Source: Eulemur rufifrons
Lineage: Eukaryota > Chordata > Mammalia > Primates > Lemuridae
Reading direction: 5' to 3'
DNA: 64,000 nucleotides
Assembly: GCF_041146395.1 (NCBI RefSeq)
Contig: NC_091002.1
Coordinates: forward strand, 5,636,501 to 5,700,500
Numbering within the stretch: the stretch's first letter is position 1; every line of letters begins with the position of its first letter. The translations under genes were made by a program, and so were the position numbers. Shown here piece after piece: positions 1 through 11,408 of this stretch. A model generated the notes under the pieces. It had not been told where the DNA came from. It made no database searches and saw only the letters and a list, made by a program, of their open reading frames with translations.

Positions 1-1822
1 CACCTGCCTGACACTCTACTTTTGTGGTTTCATGCTTCCCCATAGAACAGAGGGCAGATCTCTGAACTTGACTGCTCACAGGTCTGTCGCAGGGGCCAGC
101 CATGTTTTGAGTGGCAGCACGCACACAGGAGCAGCCATGGCAGCGAAGGGCCCTGGGTCAGAGCCCAGTGGGTGACGCTGTAGGGCTGGCTGCTCGGTGT
201 TAGTTCCTGGGTATCTGCGTGCGTCTGGCAGGCAGCTGTGAGCGTGGCGCATGTTTGGGCTGCCCACACGACCTTCCTTCTGGCTGGCCCCCACTGAGTG
301 GACAGGATCATGCCACCAGCTCACGGCCAGCATTCAAGAACCTCGGGGAGCATGGTGTCGCCCCTTTCATCCAGGGGGTCAAGAAGACAAGGCTGGGATA
401 CTAGGACCTGACCAGGCTTCATGGTTTGGGCAGGGCCAGTAGAGCTGGGGTCCCCGGCTCTGAGACCAGCTCTCTCCACCACGGCCTCTTTGGAAAAGCC
501 ACCTCCTCAAGGCAGGTGTTTGGTGGCCTGGAAGGCCTGAGCTGGCCTTTGCCTTGGCCAGAGGGAAGGAGAGGGTACCAAGGAAGGCATCCCCATGTCT
601 GGGTGCATATCAAATGGGGCACACAGCCCGGCCTCTCTTTTCGGGGAGGCCCAGTGGTATGGGCCTTTGGGTGCTGACTTCTGGGCGTTCCCACCGACAT
701 CTGACTTGCGACTTATCCTGGTCCAGCCAGAGGCATCTGGCCGGGCAGCCAGGTACCATCCTCACCCTAGGCTGCGGGGTACGTGTCCGGGCATTCTTCA
801 GACCGCTGCCAAGGCTCTGCCGAAGCCAGCTCTCCCTGTGGTGGGTCCAGACCAGACCATGGCGGGGACAGATCAGACACTTGGAGTGGCCCCAGGGGCT
901 AGGCCTTCTCTGGGCCACTTCTCCCTAGTGGTGGGTTGGGCCTTGGCACCTGTGTCTCTGTCTGTAGGCTGGGGGTCCAGGCAGAGGGTACCAGGGCTCT
1001 GCTCCTCCTGGACCCTTGGGGCAGGGGTGTGGGAGCCCGTGAGCCTCGGTGGGCAGAGCTGACCATTTGTGCTTCCCCAGGAGCCCTTGGCACCCACCCC
1101 TCTGACCGCCCTCACACCTACCATCCCCCACCCATCACTGTGTACCACAGAACAGAGGCCCTGCTCCCAAGAGTCTGGCTGGGGCCAGCTGGAGGTCAGT
1201 GCCAGGGGCAGCGGGGGCTCTATCCCCCACCTAAACATCGAGGGGAGCAGGGTCCCAGTCCTCCAGTGCTAGTGTACCCGGCCCTGCCCCTTCTCTGGCA
1301 TCAACAGAAAAGCGTCATTAACAAGGGCTGGTGACAGCAACAGAGCATGTTACCAGAAATTTAGGAGATAAGGACAAAACCCATTGCCCCTGTGTCTCTG
1401 CACTGCTGCCACGGGCTGGGTGGTGGGTTCCACATGCTCCTTCCTTGGGGTACAGGCGCCACCTGTATTCACACCCCGCACCAATAATGGTGACCTTTAT
1501 GTGGATTGTTCGTTAACCCTCAGTCACGCCTTGAGGGTGCAGTGGCCGGTGTCCCCACTGTGCAGGGAAAACCGAAGCCTGGGTTGGCGGTGGAGCCACA
1601 GTTTTGCAGCTGGTTCACGCAGCCTCAGGCTTCAAACCCAGGCTGGAGTGGCCATCTCCTCCAGCCCAGGGAGGCGTTAGAGATAAGCGCAGGGGGTCCC
1701 CAGGGTCAAGGAGTGACTGGGGTACAGGGGGTTTGGCTGTTCTCTCATTGCTAGACCCCGACTAGCCACATTTTTCCTGGGCCCCTTCACACACCTTTGA
1801 GAGTTTCTGGTTCTCTTTGCAG
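1..1822 (+). other. UVSSA: UVSSA intron (3' part), no exon supported
   Basis: This stretch precedes the first recognisable UVSSA exon and ends in a polypyrimidine tract and the acceptor TTCTCTTTGCAG at 1811-1822. It is GC-rich and has no recognisable repeat. I found no upstream exon whose reading phase fits: the exon at 1823 needs a donor that leaves two bases of a codon, and the best-looking splice pair here (about 1081-1194) fails that test. An unrecognised divergent UVSSA exon cannot be excluded. Confidence 0.6.
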
Positions 1823-2006
1823 ATCCGACTCTCAGCACCGCTTTTGGAAGCCCAGTGAGGTAGAGGAGGAAGTGGAGAGCGCTGCCATCTCCGAGATGCT
1901 CCGGAGCCGCCATATCACCTTCGCAGGGAGGTTTGAGCCTGTGCAGCACCGATGCCGCGCCCCGAGGCCCGACGGCCGGCTCTGTGAGCGCCAAGATCGG
2001 CTGAAG
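1823..2006 (+). CDS. UVSSA: UVSSA exon with first half of zinc finger
   Basis: Acceptor AG is at 1821-1822 and the donor GTGAGG starts at 2007. The first base completes a codon begun in an upstream exon, and 61 full codons follow. The peptide runs from [17 protein letters not shown] through [20 protein letters not shown] to the zinc ligands in [11 protein letters not shown] and ERQDRLK. The [24 protein letters not shown] block is the UVSSA signature that supports the identification. The exon ends exactly between codons, after the second cysteine of the finger. Confidence 0.95.
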
Positions 2007-5000
2007 GTGAGGCCTCGACTGCAGTTACTTTGGGCCATAGGCCTAGGGTTAGGGTCAGGGTTAGGCAGGGCCAGGACAGGGCAGGCAGAGGAGAGTGCTG
2101 AGCTCCCCGCTGCCCTGGCCCTGGGTTGGGGACACGTGTAAGCACAGAGAAGCTCCCATGGAAGGGCTTGTCCATGGTTGGCAGAAATTGCTTGGCCACT
2201 GGGCATCAAAAAATTGTATCTGGGCTCTCCTGTCCTGGGCCCATGACTTGGGACGCTCTCCAGGGGCCAAGACACCCAGTGTCCATCTAGGGTGTGTGTA
2301 GCCTTCTCTGTGCTGTTCTAGATTCCTCAGAAGTGAGGCAGCATGTGGATCCCCCCTGTCTCTGGGGTTCACAGGGTGGGAGGCCGTAGGGAGAGGCCAG
2401 AGGGGTGGGGCAGCAGCTGGCAGGCTGGCAGTTGGGAGTGGTGTAAAGGGAAATCTCTCCCACCAAACCAGCAGGAGCGAGGCCCAGGCTCCCTGTTACT
2501 GCCCGAGTTCACAGATCCAGAGGGAGGATGGAGCTGCCTCCCCTTTCCCTGCGGCTCCCAAGACCCCCCCAGCTTTTGAGTATGTGATTAAAGGGTAGCG
2601 CACCTTGGCTTTGCGATACCACCCCTCCCCAACAGCTGTTTGTGCCCAGTGCGCCATGGGCGGTGATCAGGGCAGGCAGCACCCACTTCCTCTGTCAGCT
2701 GCCCTGTCTTTGCTGTGCAGTGCCCTTTCCATGGAAAGATTATCCCGAGAGACGAAGAGGGAAGGCCCCTTGACCCAGAAGACAGGGCGTTGGAGCAGAG
2801 GCGGCAGCAGCAGACACAGAAGTGCCCGGGTAGGTCTGGGTGGGTGCCGTCGAGGGCACAGCCCTGGGACCCGCTGCCCCCAGGGCATGTGGTCAGGGAG
2901 CACCCACACCACCAGCTTTGCCTGGGGAGCTGCACGATAGTAAAACAAGGTGGGGGGAGGGAACATTGCCCTGGGGGTCTCAGGTTTGGGGGCTCCACAA
3001 GGTGCTCAGGCTTCAAGCAGGTCCACATTGTCATAGGTGCCCAACAGGGACACGGGCTCCCCACGGCCCAGAAACTACCAGGTTATCATTTGTGTGGTTG
3101 AGTTTTAGATTCTTGTGTTTTTCAAGCAGATGAAGGAATGAAGGCCAAGAAAGGTAAATGACAGGACCCCCAAGTCACTGCTCCTCCCAGTGCTGCTGCC
3201 TCACTCTCCCCTTGTTCCTCCCCTTCTGCGGAGTTCTTGCGGCTGGGCAATTGTTTTGTCCCATCTCGGGGATGTGTGTGGCCTCATGCTCGGGGCATCT
3301 GCTATGGTTGGTGGTGGGAGTTTGGGGTACCCCTTGCTGGCTGCCCTGTCCCCGGAGGTCTCTGTCACTTTCAAGAAGCCCACCCAGCCCGCCCCTCTCT
3401 GGGCTGAGGTTCATGTCTGTTTTCCGGGAGGGATTGTTACTGGAGGCCCTGGCCAGGCTTGGGCTCCCTCCCTTCTGAAGAGAGGGCCAGTCTGCAGGCC
3501 CAGACCTCAGCGAAGGTGGGAGCCGTGCCGGTCCGGGGGAGCACTGCTGGCACGCTCGCGGGTCCCACCCGAGCCATCTTGTTGTTCACGGGCTTTTTGC
3601 ACTCTGGTCATGAGAGGCAGATGCTGAGTCTCAGACTGATGCCCAGAGACGGCACCTGGGCCCGGGGGCCCTGGATGGTACGAGGGTGCGTGTAGGGGGC
3701 CCTGACCTGTTAATCTTCAGGCGAGGCCTTCCCTGGTGGCTCATGCTCAGGAGCAAATGAAGTGCCTATTTTTTCTGTCAACCCTGAAGAGTATCTGGTT
3801 TTCCAGCCCTTGGTGACTTGTTAACAAACAGGTATCAGGCTGTGGCTACGGGCCACGCTGGCCAGTCAGATGTGAAATAGCATCTCTTTACTAACTACAC
3901 TATTGATCCCGCCTCCCTCGCACTTCGGGGCAATTTTCTTTTCCCTGGTGCTAACCTCGGTGACAATGCGCGCAGCGCTCCGGGGCCCGTCAGCGCCCAG
4001 GAAGGCCGGGAGGCCCCGGCATCTATTGATTTTCTTCAAAGGCTTTTAAATTGCTCCTTCATTTTACTGAGGTGCTCATTCCATCTCTACTGGAAGCCGG
4101 CATTTTTTCGTTGTGTTTAAACAATTGCTCCATTCACTGGGTTCCTAAACTGTGACGCCTTCTTATTACTGGGAGATAAACTGTTTAGACAGTTTTCCTT
4201 AATCTTGGATTAATCGTTCCTGTATCTGAATCGTGCAGCCCCGTATTCCTTCACTTCAAAAAATCAGCTTGGGGAGGCCTCGCCATCCGTCTGTCTGGGG
4301 AGTGTGGCTGCTTCCCTCCATAAACGTGCCTCCCTGGCCTGGCCCCTCTGCTCCCAGCCCACGGGGTCCTGGGGCACGTTTGGACGTCCTGGAGTGTGGC
4401 ATGTTCAGCTCCTTCTGGAAGGCGGGGGCCATTTGTTGGTCTCTTGGCCTTCACGTTCCTACCTGGGTGGCCTTTCCAAGCACCTGGACCGGCACCTTGC
4501 CTGACAGATCCCTGCAGCAGTTTTGGGGAGGGAAACCCGCAGACACCAAGATGGCGGTAGCTGCCCAGGAACCCTTTGCACAGTGAATGTTCTCAGCCCT
4601 GGGAGTCTGCACGCTGACCTTGCCGTGGTGTGGCCTGGGGCTGGCGGGGCTGGGTGACATTTGTTTCCCCTCACGGTGATGGCAGGTGATGGCTGGCTTG
4701 CTTAGAAAGGGCAGCTCTGTCTAGGTGAACTTCCACCCTGCATTTCTGAGGCCTACAGCCAGGCCAGCCTTAGATCAACACAAAGAAAGCCCTTTGCTGG
4801 CCATCATGCTTGGCCCAGCCTTCCCTCGGCCCTGGCCAGCCCCTGCTCCACACGCCAGACAGCCAGCAGCCTTGTCTGGTAGGCCACGATTGGCCTAGTG
4901 GGGCATGGTCCAGCCTGCAGGCAGGGAAGGCATTTGTGGATGGCACCGACCTCCCAACCACTGGCCTTGGCCACCTTCCTGTCTGAGGGATCCATCGCTG

Positions 5001-6165
5001 TACCCGGAGTGGCCTCGGGCCCAGCCCTGGCTCCTCCCTGGCCTGTGGAGGGTGCAAGGGCCTGTGAGGGGCAGGGCAGTAGGAATGAGCCCTGCCTTGC
5101 CTTCCCCCAGGGGTCGCCTATATCCCCTCCCTCCCCACGCTACTGTTCCAGGAACCGTGAGTTGGCTGGCACAGACCGTCCCCTCAGGCCGCCAGTGCCA
5201 GGGACAAGGTCTCCTTCTGGGGGCCTTGGATGAGAGGTGCTCTGGTCAGTGCCAGGTGTCTCCTGAAATCCTCAAGTTCTGTTACAGACTGGCAGGACCC
5301 TGAGTTCATGAAAGATGTGGAAGCAGCCACCGGGGTGGATCTGGGCTCATCCAGGTCCTGCAGGAAAGGCAAGGGGAAGAAGAAGAAGTACCCCAACCTC
5401 ACCGACCTGAAGGCACAGGCCAACACTGCCCGGGCACGCATCGGGAAAAAAGTCTTCGCCAAGTAAGAGCTGTTGGCCCAGGCACACCAGCTGTCAAGGA
5501 CTCCAGTTTGGGGGCTTTTGAGAAGAGCCAACTGAGCTCCAAGTTCCCTCGGAGCCTGGCCCCAGGGCTACCTGCTATTTTTCCCTGGGTGACCACCCAA
5601 CCCCCTTCCCTAGAGGGGGGCGTCCCAGCTAGCCGGGGCTGAATTAGATGCTTCCTGATTATATTCACTTGTGTGATTGTATTCCATGAGATCAGTGGGC
5701 AGGCTCTGCCCACATTCTGAGGTATATCCCAGTGCTGGCAAGATTGGGGGTCACGGCAGCCACCTTCAGAGCTGGGGCAGGCCATGGGAGAAGTGCCAGG
5801 GCAGGGCTGAGGCCACCCTCACCTGGGGCAGAACCACCCACATGGGGCCCAGCTCCAGGACTGGTAACTTCTGGCTCTTTCTGAGCTTTGCCTTCTGTCC
5901 TGGGTGCCTGCCTCTCTGAAGGTGGCTCCCTAAGGATGTCTGCAAGCTGCAGATGTCTGCAAGGTGCAGCAGCTGCCCCAGGACACCAGTGGCCAATCCC
6001 AGCAAAACACAGTCAACCCAGAGCCCTGGCTGGAGCCTCTTTGATAGCGTTTTGCTTTGCTTTCCCCACAGGGCAGCTGTGCGGAGGGTGGTCACAGCCA
6101 TGAACCAGATGGACCAGAAGAAGCATGAGAAGTTCGCAAACCAGTTTAACTATGCACTGAATTAG
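1823..6165 (+). CDS. UVSSA: UVSSA, UV-stimulated scaffold protein A, C-terminal part (4 exons)
   Basis: The coding segments are 1823-2006, 2721-2829, 5288-5462 and 6072-6165. Spliced together they give 186 residues ending in NQFNYALN and a TAG at 6163-6165. Every junction is GT-AG and the phases agree (2 into 0 into 1 into 2). UVSSA acts in the nucleus in transcription-coupled nucleotide excision repair. It is recruited to stalled RNA polymerase II with CSB, helps bring in TFIIH, and works with the deubiquitinase USP7. The human protein is about 709 residues, so this is roughly the last quarter; the N-terminal VHS-like domain and the TFIIH-binding region lie left of the window. Visible features are the UVSSA-type zinc finger (Cys, Cys, then Cys-x2-His), a basic [11 protein letters not shown] stretch that could be a nuclear localisation signal, and a Lys/Arg-rich conserved tail. 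The frame is intact, so the gene looks functional. Confidence 0.95.
2007..2720 (+). other. UVSSA: UVSSA intron with telomere-like G-run
   Basis: A 714-base intron from GTGAGG to TGCTGTGCAG. It carries a short TTAGGG-like run at 2043-2066 just inside the donor. Nothing else is recognisable. Confidence 0.85.
2721..2829 (+). CDS. UVSSA: UVSSA exon with second half of zinc finger
   Basis: Acceptor TGCTGTGCAG ends at 2720 and the donor GTAGGT starts at 2830. The exon has 36 codons plus one base. The peptide [20 protein letters not shown] supplies the last zinc ligands (Cys-x2-His), followed by an acidic/basic [14 protein letters not shown] helix-like segment. The finger is therefore assembled only after splicing across the preceding intron. 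Confidence 0.94.
2830..5287 (+). other. UVSSA: UVSSA intron containing a candidate regulatory element
   Basis: A 2,458-base intron from GTAGGT to TGTTACAG. I recognise no SINE or LINE in it. The middle (about 3840-4260) changes sharply to AT-rich sequence and is listed separately. The flanks are ordinary GC-rich intron. Confidence 0.85.
3840..4262. promoter_or_regulatory. Candidate intronic conserved element (AT-rich island)
   Basis: The block is non-repetitive and AT-rich inside a GC-rich intron. It holds several transcription-factor-like words: TATTGATC and CTATTGATTTTC, AAACAATTGC, TTAATCTTGGATTAATCG (paired TAAT/GGATTA, a bicoid/OTX-like core), GAGATAAACTG and CTTTTAAATTGC. No transposon family is recognisable. 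Developmental genes often have enhancers in the introns of housekeeping neighbours, so the nearby NKX1-1 is the natural target. That link is inference only. Confidence 0.45.
5288..5462 (+). CDS. UVSSA: UVSSA exon with basic NLS-like segment
   Basis: Acceptor GTTACAG ends at 5287 and the donor GTAAGA starts at 5463. With the single base carried over it encodes [20 protein letters not shown], then [18 protein letters not shown], then [20 protein letters not shown]. The Lys-rich run is a likely nuclear localisation or nucleic-acid contact segment. The exon leaves two bases (AA) that join G in the next exon to make a lysine codon. Confidence 0.95.
5463..6071 (+). other. UVSSA: UVSSA last intron
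   Basis: A 609-base intron from GTAAGA to CTTTCCCCACAG. I see no repeat or regulatory signal in it. Confidence 0.85.
6072..6165 (+). CDS. UVSSA: UVSSA terminal coding exon
   Basis: The acceptor CCCCACAG ends at 6071. The exon encodes [20 protein letters not shown] and then [11 protein letters not shown], followed by TAG at 6163-6165. This C-terminus is a strongly conserved end of the UVSSA family. The 3' UTR follows directly. Confidence 0.95.
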
Positions 6166-6714
6166 AGTCTGGGCCAGGTGTGCTACAGTCCCCTCTGGTC
6201 ATCAGCTCTTCTTCTTCCTCTGCTTGTGCACTTGGACAGGAGAGTGGGCGTGGGTCTGGGCAGTGACTGCGTATTTAATGTGAGGAAATGGTGTGTTAGA
6301 ATGCCCAGGAGGTATGACCTCTCCACTGCTATGGGGGGCCCCTGCTGTCTGGTTATAAGTCTGGCTTTGCAGAAGAGGCCCTTGAGCCCAGGGGTGTGAA
6401 CATGGGGACATGTCCCCAAGGGCATCTCACAAATTCTTGTAAGACCTGTGCATTTTGTGTTACGTGGTTCAGAATTGATGGAAAGTACACACTGCTCAGT
6501 GTTCAGAGTGTGTGTCCCCAGCCTCCTCCCCAGGAGATGAGCATGCAGAGGAGCTCTGGGAAAACCCACACTTGGATGCAAATGGTGTTTTTAACACAGA
6601 CACAAAGGGTAGTGAACCATTCACCCCATTCGCACCTTGCATTTCCAACTTCACAGATTGTCTTGGTGATAGTTGGCGCATCAGAACGCAGAGAACTGTC
6701 TCACTCTGTCTGGT
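6166..6714 (+). other. UVSSA: UVSSA 3' UTR (extent uncertain)
   Basis: Unique sequence between the UVSSA stop and the first LINE-1 base. I found no AATAAA or ATTAAA here. The transcript either uses a non-canonical signal or runs into the antisense LINE-1, where AATAAA-like words occur (for example near 9598). Confidence 0.5.
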
Positions 6715-8300
6715 TTTTAATAACAGCTGTATTGAGTACGACTCACATACCACAAAATTCACCCTTCTGAAGTGTCAGTTCAGTAGCAAGGAGTATATTC
6801 ACAGTTGTACAGCCACGTCCACTGCCTAGCGCGAGGACTCTTACTGCCCTAGCAGGAGACCCTCACTCCCCTTTTCTTAGCCCCCAGCAACAGCTGATGT
6901 ACTGCTGTTCCTGGCTTTGCCTTTTCTGGACATTTCATATGAATGGAATCATACAATACGTGGCCTTTTGTCTCTGGCTTCTTCCACTTGGCATAATATT
7001 GTCAAGGTTTTTCATATTGTAATACTATTCTATTTCATTGCCCAGTAATATTCCAGTGTGTAGAGAGTACCACATTGTGTTTATCCATTCATCACTGACA
7101 TTTGGGTTGGTCCTGCTTTTTGGCTATTATGAATAGTGCTGTTCTGAACATTTGCATACACATTCTTACGTAGATGTATGTTTTCATTTTTTCTGGGTAT
7201 ATACCTAGGAGTGGAATTGCTGGCTTATATAGTAACTCTATGTATAACTTTTTGATGAACTGCCAAACTGTTTTCCAAAGAGGCTAGATAGTTTTGCATT
7301 TCTACCAATAATTTATGAGAGTTCTAATTTCTCCATATTCCTGACAACACTTGTTATTATCTATCTTTTTATTTTAGCCATCTTAGTAGGTGTGAAGTGG
7401 TTTCTCATGGTGATTTTGATTTGCATTTTTCTAATGACTAATGATATTGAGCATCTTTTCACGTGCTTATTGGCCATTTGTATATCTTCTTTGGAGAAAT
7501 ATCTATTCAGATCTCTTTCCCGTTTTAATTGGATTATTTATCTAGAGTTGTAAGAGTTTTATATATTAATACATTCTGAATACTAGACCCTTACATGATT
7601 TGCAAATATTCTCTCCCATACTGTCTTTTCACTTTCTTGATAGTATCTTTTGAAGCACAAAAGTTAATTTGGATGAAGTCCAATTTATCTTTTTTTTCTG
7701 TTATTTGTGCTGTTGGTATCATATCTAAGAAGCAATTGCTTAATCCACAGTTACAAAGATTTACACCTATAGTTTTCTTCTAAGAGTTTCATAATTTTAG
7801 CTCTTATGTGCAGATCTTTGATCCATGTTAAGTTTTATATATGACATAAGAGTTCAACGTCATTCTTTTGCACATGGATGTCCAGTTGTGCCAGCACCAT
7901 TTATTGAAAGATTATTCTTTCCCCATTGAATTATATTGAGATAGCACACTTATTGATAACCAACTGACTAAGAGCTACTGGTCTATAGTTTTCTTTTCTT
8001 GTGATGTCTTAGTCTGGCTTTGGTATCAGAGTACTACTGACCTCACAGATTGAGTTTGGAAGTATTTTCTCCTCTCTGATTTTTTGGAAGAGTTTATGAA
8101 GGATTGGTGTTAATTATTTAAACATTTGGTGGAATTTATCAGTGAAGCCATCTGTCCTGCACTTTTCTTCGGGGGAAAATTTTTTATTACTAATTCAGTA
8201 TCTGTATTTATTATAGGTATATATAGATTTTCTGTTCCTTCCTGAGTCAGTTTCAGTAGTTTATATCTTTCTAGGAGTTTGTCCATTTCATCTAGGTTAT

Positions 8301-8695
8301 TTATTACTATTTGTTTTTTTTTTTGTTTTTTTTTTTTTTGTTTTTTTTTTTTTTGAGACAGAGTCTCACTCTGTTGCCCAGGCTAGAGTGAGTGCCGTGG
8401 CGTCAGCCTAGCTCACAGCAACCTCAAACTCCTGAGCTCAAGTGATCCTCCTGTCTCAGCCTCCTGAGTAGCTGGGACTACAGGCATGCACCACCATGCC
8501 CGGCTAATTTTTTTTTTCCTATATATATTTTTAGCTGTCCATATAATTTCTTTCTATTTTTAGTAGAGATGGGGTCTCGCTCTTGCTCAGGCTGGTCTCG
8601 AACTCCTGAGCTCAAATGATCCGCCCACCTCGGCCTCCCAGAGTGCTAGGATTACAGGCGTGAGCCACCGCGCCCGGCCTTTATTACTATTTGTT
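8301..8695 (-). mobile_element. Alu, lemur-type, with perfect 15-bp target-site duplication
   Basis: The body is 8355-8679, inverted, with a long T-rich tail (T and TTTG runs) at 8316-8354. The central linker contains CCTATATATATTTTTAG and TAATTTCTTTCTATTTTTAG, an insertion typical of lemur Alus. The duplication TTATTACTATTTGTT occurs at 8301-8315 and at 8681-8695 and is identical in both copies. The element sits inside the L1 ORF2 region, so it is younger than that LINE. Confidence 0.95.
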
Positions 8696-9830
8696 GACAC
8701 ACAGTTGTTCATAGTATTTCCTGATTTAGTAATTTGAGTCCTCTCTCCCTTTTCCCCCCCCCCCCGGGTTGGTCTAGCTAAAGATAATCAATTTTATTGA
8801 TCTATTCAAAGAAACAACTTTTAGCTTGGTTGGTTGTTTTCTATTATTTTGCCATTTTTTATTTCATTAACTTTCACTGCAGTCTTTACTCTTTCCTTTG
8901 GGTTGCTTTGGGTTTACTTTTATTTTTTAAGATGAAAGATTAACTTATGGATTTAAAATCTTTCTTTTTAATATAGGTGTTTGTAACAATAAATTTTCAT
9001 CTAAGTATTGATTAAGCTTCATGCCATAAGTTTTGGTATATGATGTTTTTGTCTTTTTTTAATATCAAAGTATTTTCTAATTTCTCTGATGTTTTCTTTT
9101 ACTTATTGATTATTTAGGAGGTTGTTTAATTTCTACATACTTGTGAATTTCCCAGGTTTTCTTCGGTTATTGCTTTCTTATTTCATTCGATTGTGGCCAG
9201 AGAACATATATTATATGATTTCAGTTCTTTTCAATGTATTGAGAGTTCTATTATAGCCTAACGTATGTTCTGTCCTGGAGGATGTTCCACATGAACTTGA
9301 GGAGAATGTTCTGTTATTAGGTGAAATGTATCTAGATGTCTGTTAGGTCTGGTTGGTTCGTAGTGTTGTTTAAGTCTTGTCTCCGTGTTGCTCTGCCTAG
9401 TTGTACTCATGACTGAAAGTGGGATATTGAAGTCTTCAACCATTAGTGTTGAATTTTCTTTTTCTCCCTCCAGTTCTGTCAGTTTTTGATTCAGGTATTC
9501 GGGGGCCCTGTTGTTAAGTGCATTTATGTTTATACTTGTTATTTCTTTGTGATGGATGGACCCTTTTATCATTATAACATGTCCTTCTTTGTCTTTAATA
9601 AAAAAATTTTTCTTAAAGTCTCATTTGTCTGATATTAGTGTAGCTATTCAGCTCTCTTGATTATTGTTTGCACAGCATGTCTTTTTCCATTCTTTTACTT
9701 TTATCGTATCTTTTTTAAAGTGTGTTTCTTATAGAGGTGTGTAGTTGGATCATGTTTTTAATCTATTCTGCCAGTCTCTGCTGCTTGAGAGGAGCATTTA
9801 CTCCATTTACATTCCGTATAATTACTGATA

Positions 9831-10152
9831 GGGTTGGATTTTTTTTTTTTTTTTTTTTTTAATTTTCAGACAGATTCTCACTCTGTTGCCTGGGCTAGAG
9901 TGCAGTGGCATTATCATAGCTCACTGCAACTTCCTGGGCTCAAGTGATCCTCCTGCCTCAACCTCCCAAGCAGCTGGGACTACAGGCATATGCCATTACG
10001 CCCAGCTAATTTTTCTATTTTTTGTAAGATGGGATCTTGCTTTTGCTCAGGCTGGTCTTGAACTCCTAGCCTCAAGCGATCCTCCCACCTCGGCCTCCCA
10101 GAATGCTTAGGATTATAGGCGTGAGCCACTGTGCCTGGCCAAAGTTGGATTC
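9831..10152 (-). mobile_element. Alu, older J-like copy without the AT-rich linker
   Basis: Inverted Alu with a T tail from about 9839 and body to 10140 (GTGCCTGGCC). The linker is CTAATTTTTCTATTTTTTGTAAGATGG, lacking the TATATATA insertion, so it belongs to an older subfamily. A weak duplication GTTGGATT flanks it (9833-9840 and 10144-10151). Confidence 0.9.
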
Positions 10153-10210
10153 ATGTCTGCTACTTTTCTATTTGATTTTTATATGTCTTTTTTCTTTCTT
10201 CTTCTATTCC

Positions 10211-10247
10211 TCCATTTAACACACTTTTTTATTGTGTGTTAAATGGA
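10211..10247. repeat. Perfect 14-bp inverted repeat, 9-nt loop
   Basis: TCCATTTAACACAC at 10211-10224 is followed nine bases later by its exact reverse complement at 10234-10247. The loop is T-rich (TTTTTTATT). It lies within antisense L1 sequence. Confidence 0.9.
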
Positions 10248-11073
10248 TATTTAATTCCCTTATAACATTGTAATTTGCTTGTCTCTTCTACTGTTTTTTA
10301 AAGTTATTTTCTTGGTTGCTCTGAGTAGGACAATTAACAACTTAAAACAATCTTGCTTGGATCAACACCAACTTAATTTTAATAATGTATAAAAACTTTG
10401 CTCCCGTTATAGCTCTGTTTCCTCCCAGATTCTTTGTGCTGTTTTTGCCATACAAGTTATATCTTTGTAGATTGCAAGCCCATCAACATAATTTTGTATT
10501 TATTACTTCATGCTGTTGTCTGTTAAATCAGGTAGAAGAAGAAAACATTTATGAAAAAAAATTCATTTATACTGTCTCTGTAGTTGGCTCTGTAGTTGCC
10601 TTTTCCAGTGCTTTTTATTTTTTTATGTGGATTTGAGCCTGATGTCATTTGCTTCAGCCTGAAAGGCCCCCTTTAGTATTTCTTGTAGGGCAGGTCTGCT
10701 AGCAATGACTTTTCTTCATTTTTGTTTATCTGGGAATGTCTTAATTTCTCCTTCACTTTTGAAGAATAATTTTGCTAGATACAGGCATCTTGGTTGACAG
10801 TCTTTTTCTCTTCAGCCCTTTGAAAATGTCATCCCACTGCCTTCTGTCCTCCATGGTTTCTGATGAGAAGTGGCTGACCTTGTGGAAGATGCCTGGTGCA
10901 CAGTGAATTTCTTGCTGCTCTCAAGACAGTTTGGCTTTTGACAGTTTGACTGTGATGTGTCTAGTTATGGGTCTCTTTTAATGTATTCTATTTACAATTC
11001 ATTGAGCTTATTGCTTGTAAAGATTTATGTTTTTCATCAAATTTGGAAGGTGTTTGGCCATTATTTCTCCATA

Positions 11074-11408
11074 TATTCTTTCTGTGTTGTTTTTTTTGTT
11101 GTTTTGTTTGTGTTTTGTTTTTGGTGTTTGAGACAGAGTCTCTCTCTGTTGCCCAGGCTAGAGTGCCGTGGCGTCAGCCTAGCTCACAGCAACCTCAAAC
11201 TCCTGGGCTCAAGCGATCCTCCTGCCTCAGCCTCCCGAGTAGCTGGGACTACACCACCACACCCAGCTAATTTTTAGTAGAGCTGGGGTCTCACTCTTGC
11301 TCAGGCTGGTTTCAGACTCCTCAGCTCAAACAATCCTCCTGCCTTGGCTTCCCAGAGTGCTAGGATTACAGGCGTGAGCCACCACACCCTGCCCATGTAT
11401 TCTTTCTG
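11074..11408 (-). mobile_element. Alu with target-site duplication TATTCTTTCTG
   Basis: Inverted Alu, body about 11127-11394. It carries the GCCGTGGCGTCAGCCTAGC left-arm variant but has a shortened middle: the linker after CACCCAGC goes directly to TAATTTTTAGTAGAG. The 11-bp duplication is exact at 11074-11084 and 11398-11408. It splits the L1 5' region. Confidence 0.92.

Noticed and set aside
1081..1194. Possible extra UVSSA exon (CCCCAG acceptor, GTCAGT donor)
   Set aside because: Its 114 bases keep the phase unchanged, and in the phase required by the next exon it contains an early TGA.
9258..9572. Minus-strand frame resembling an endonuclease
   Set aside because: It is a decayed piece of L1 ORF2, described under the LINE and not a host gene.
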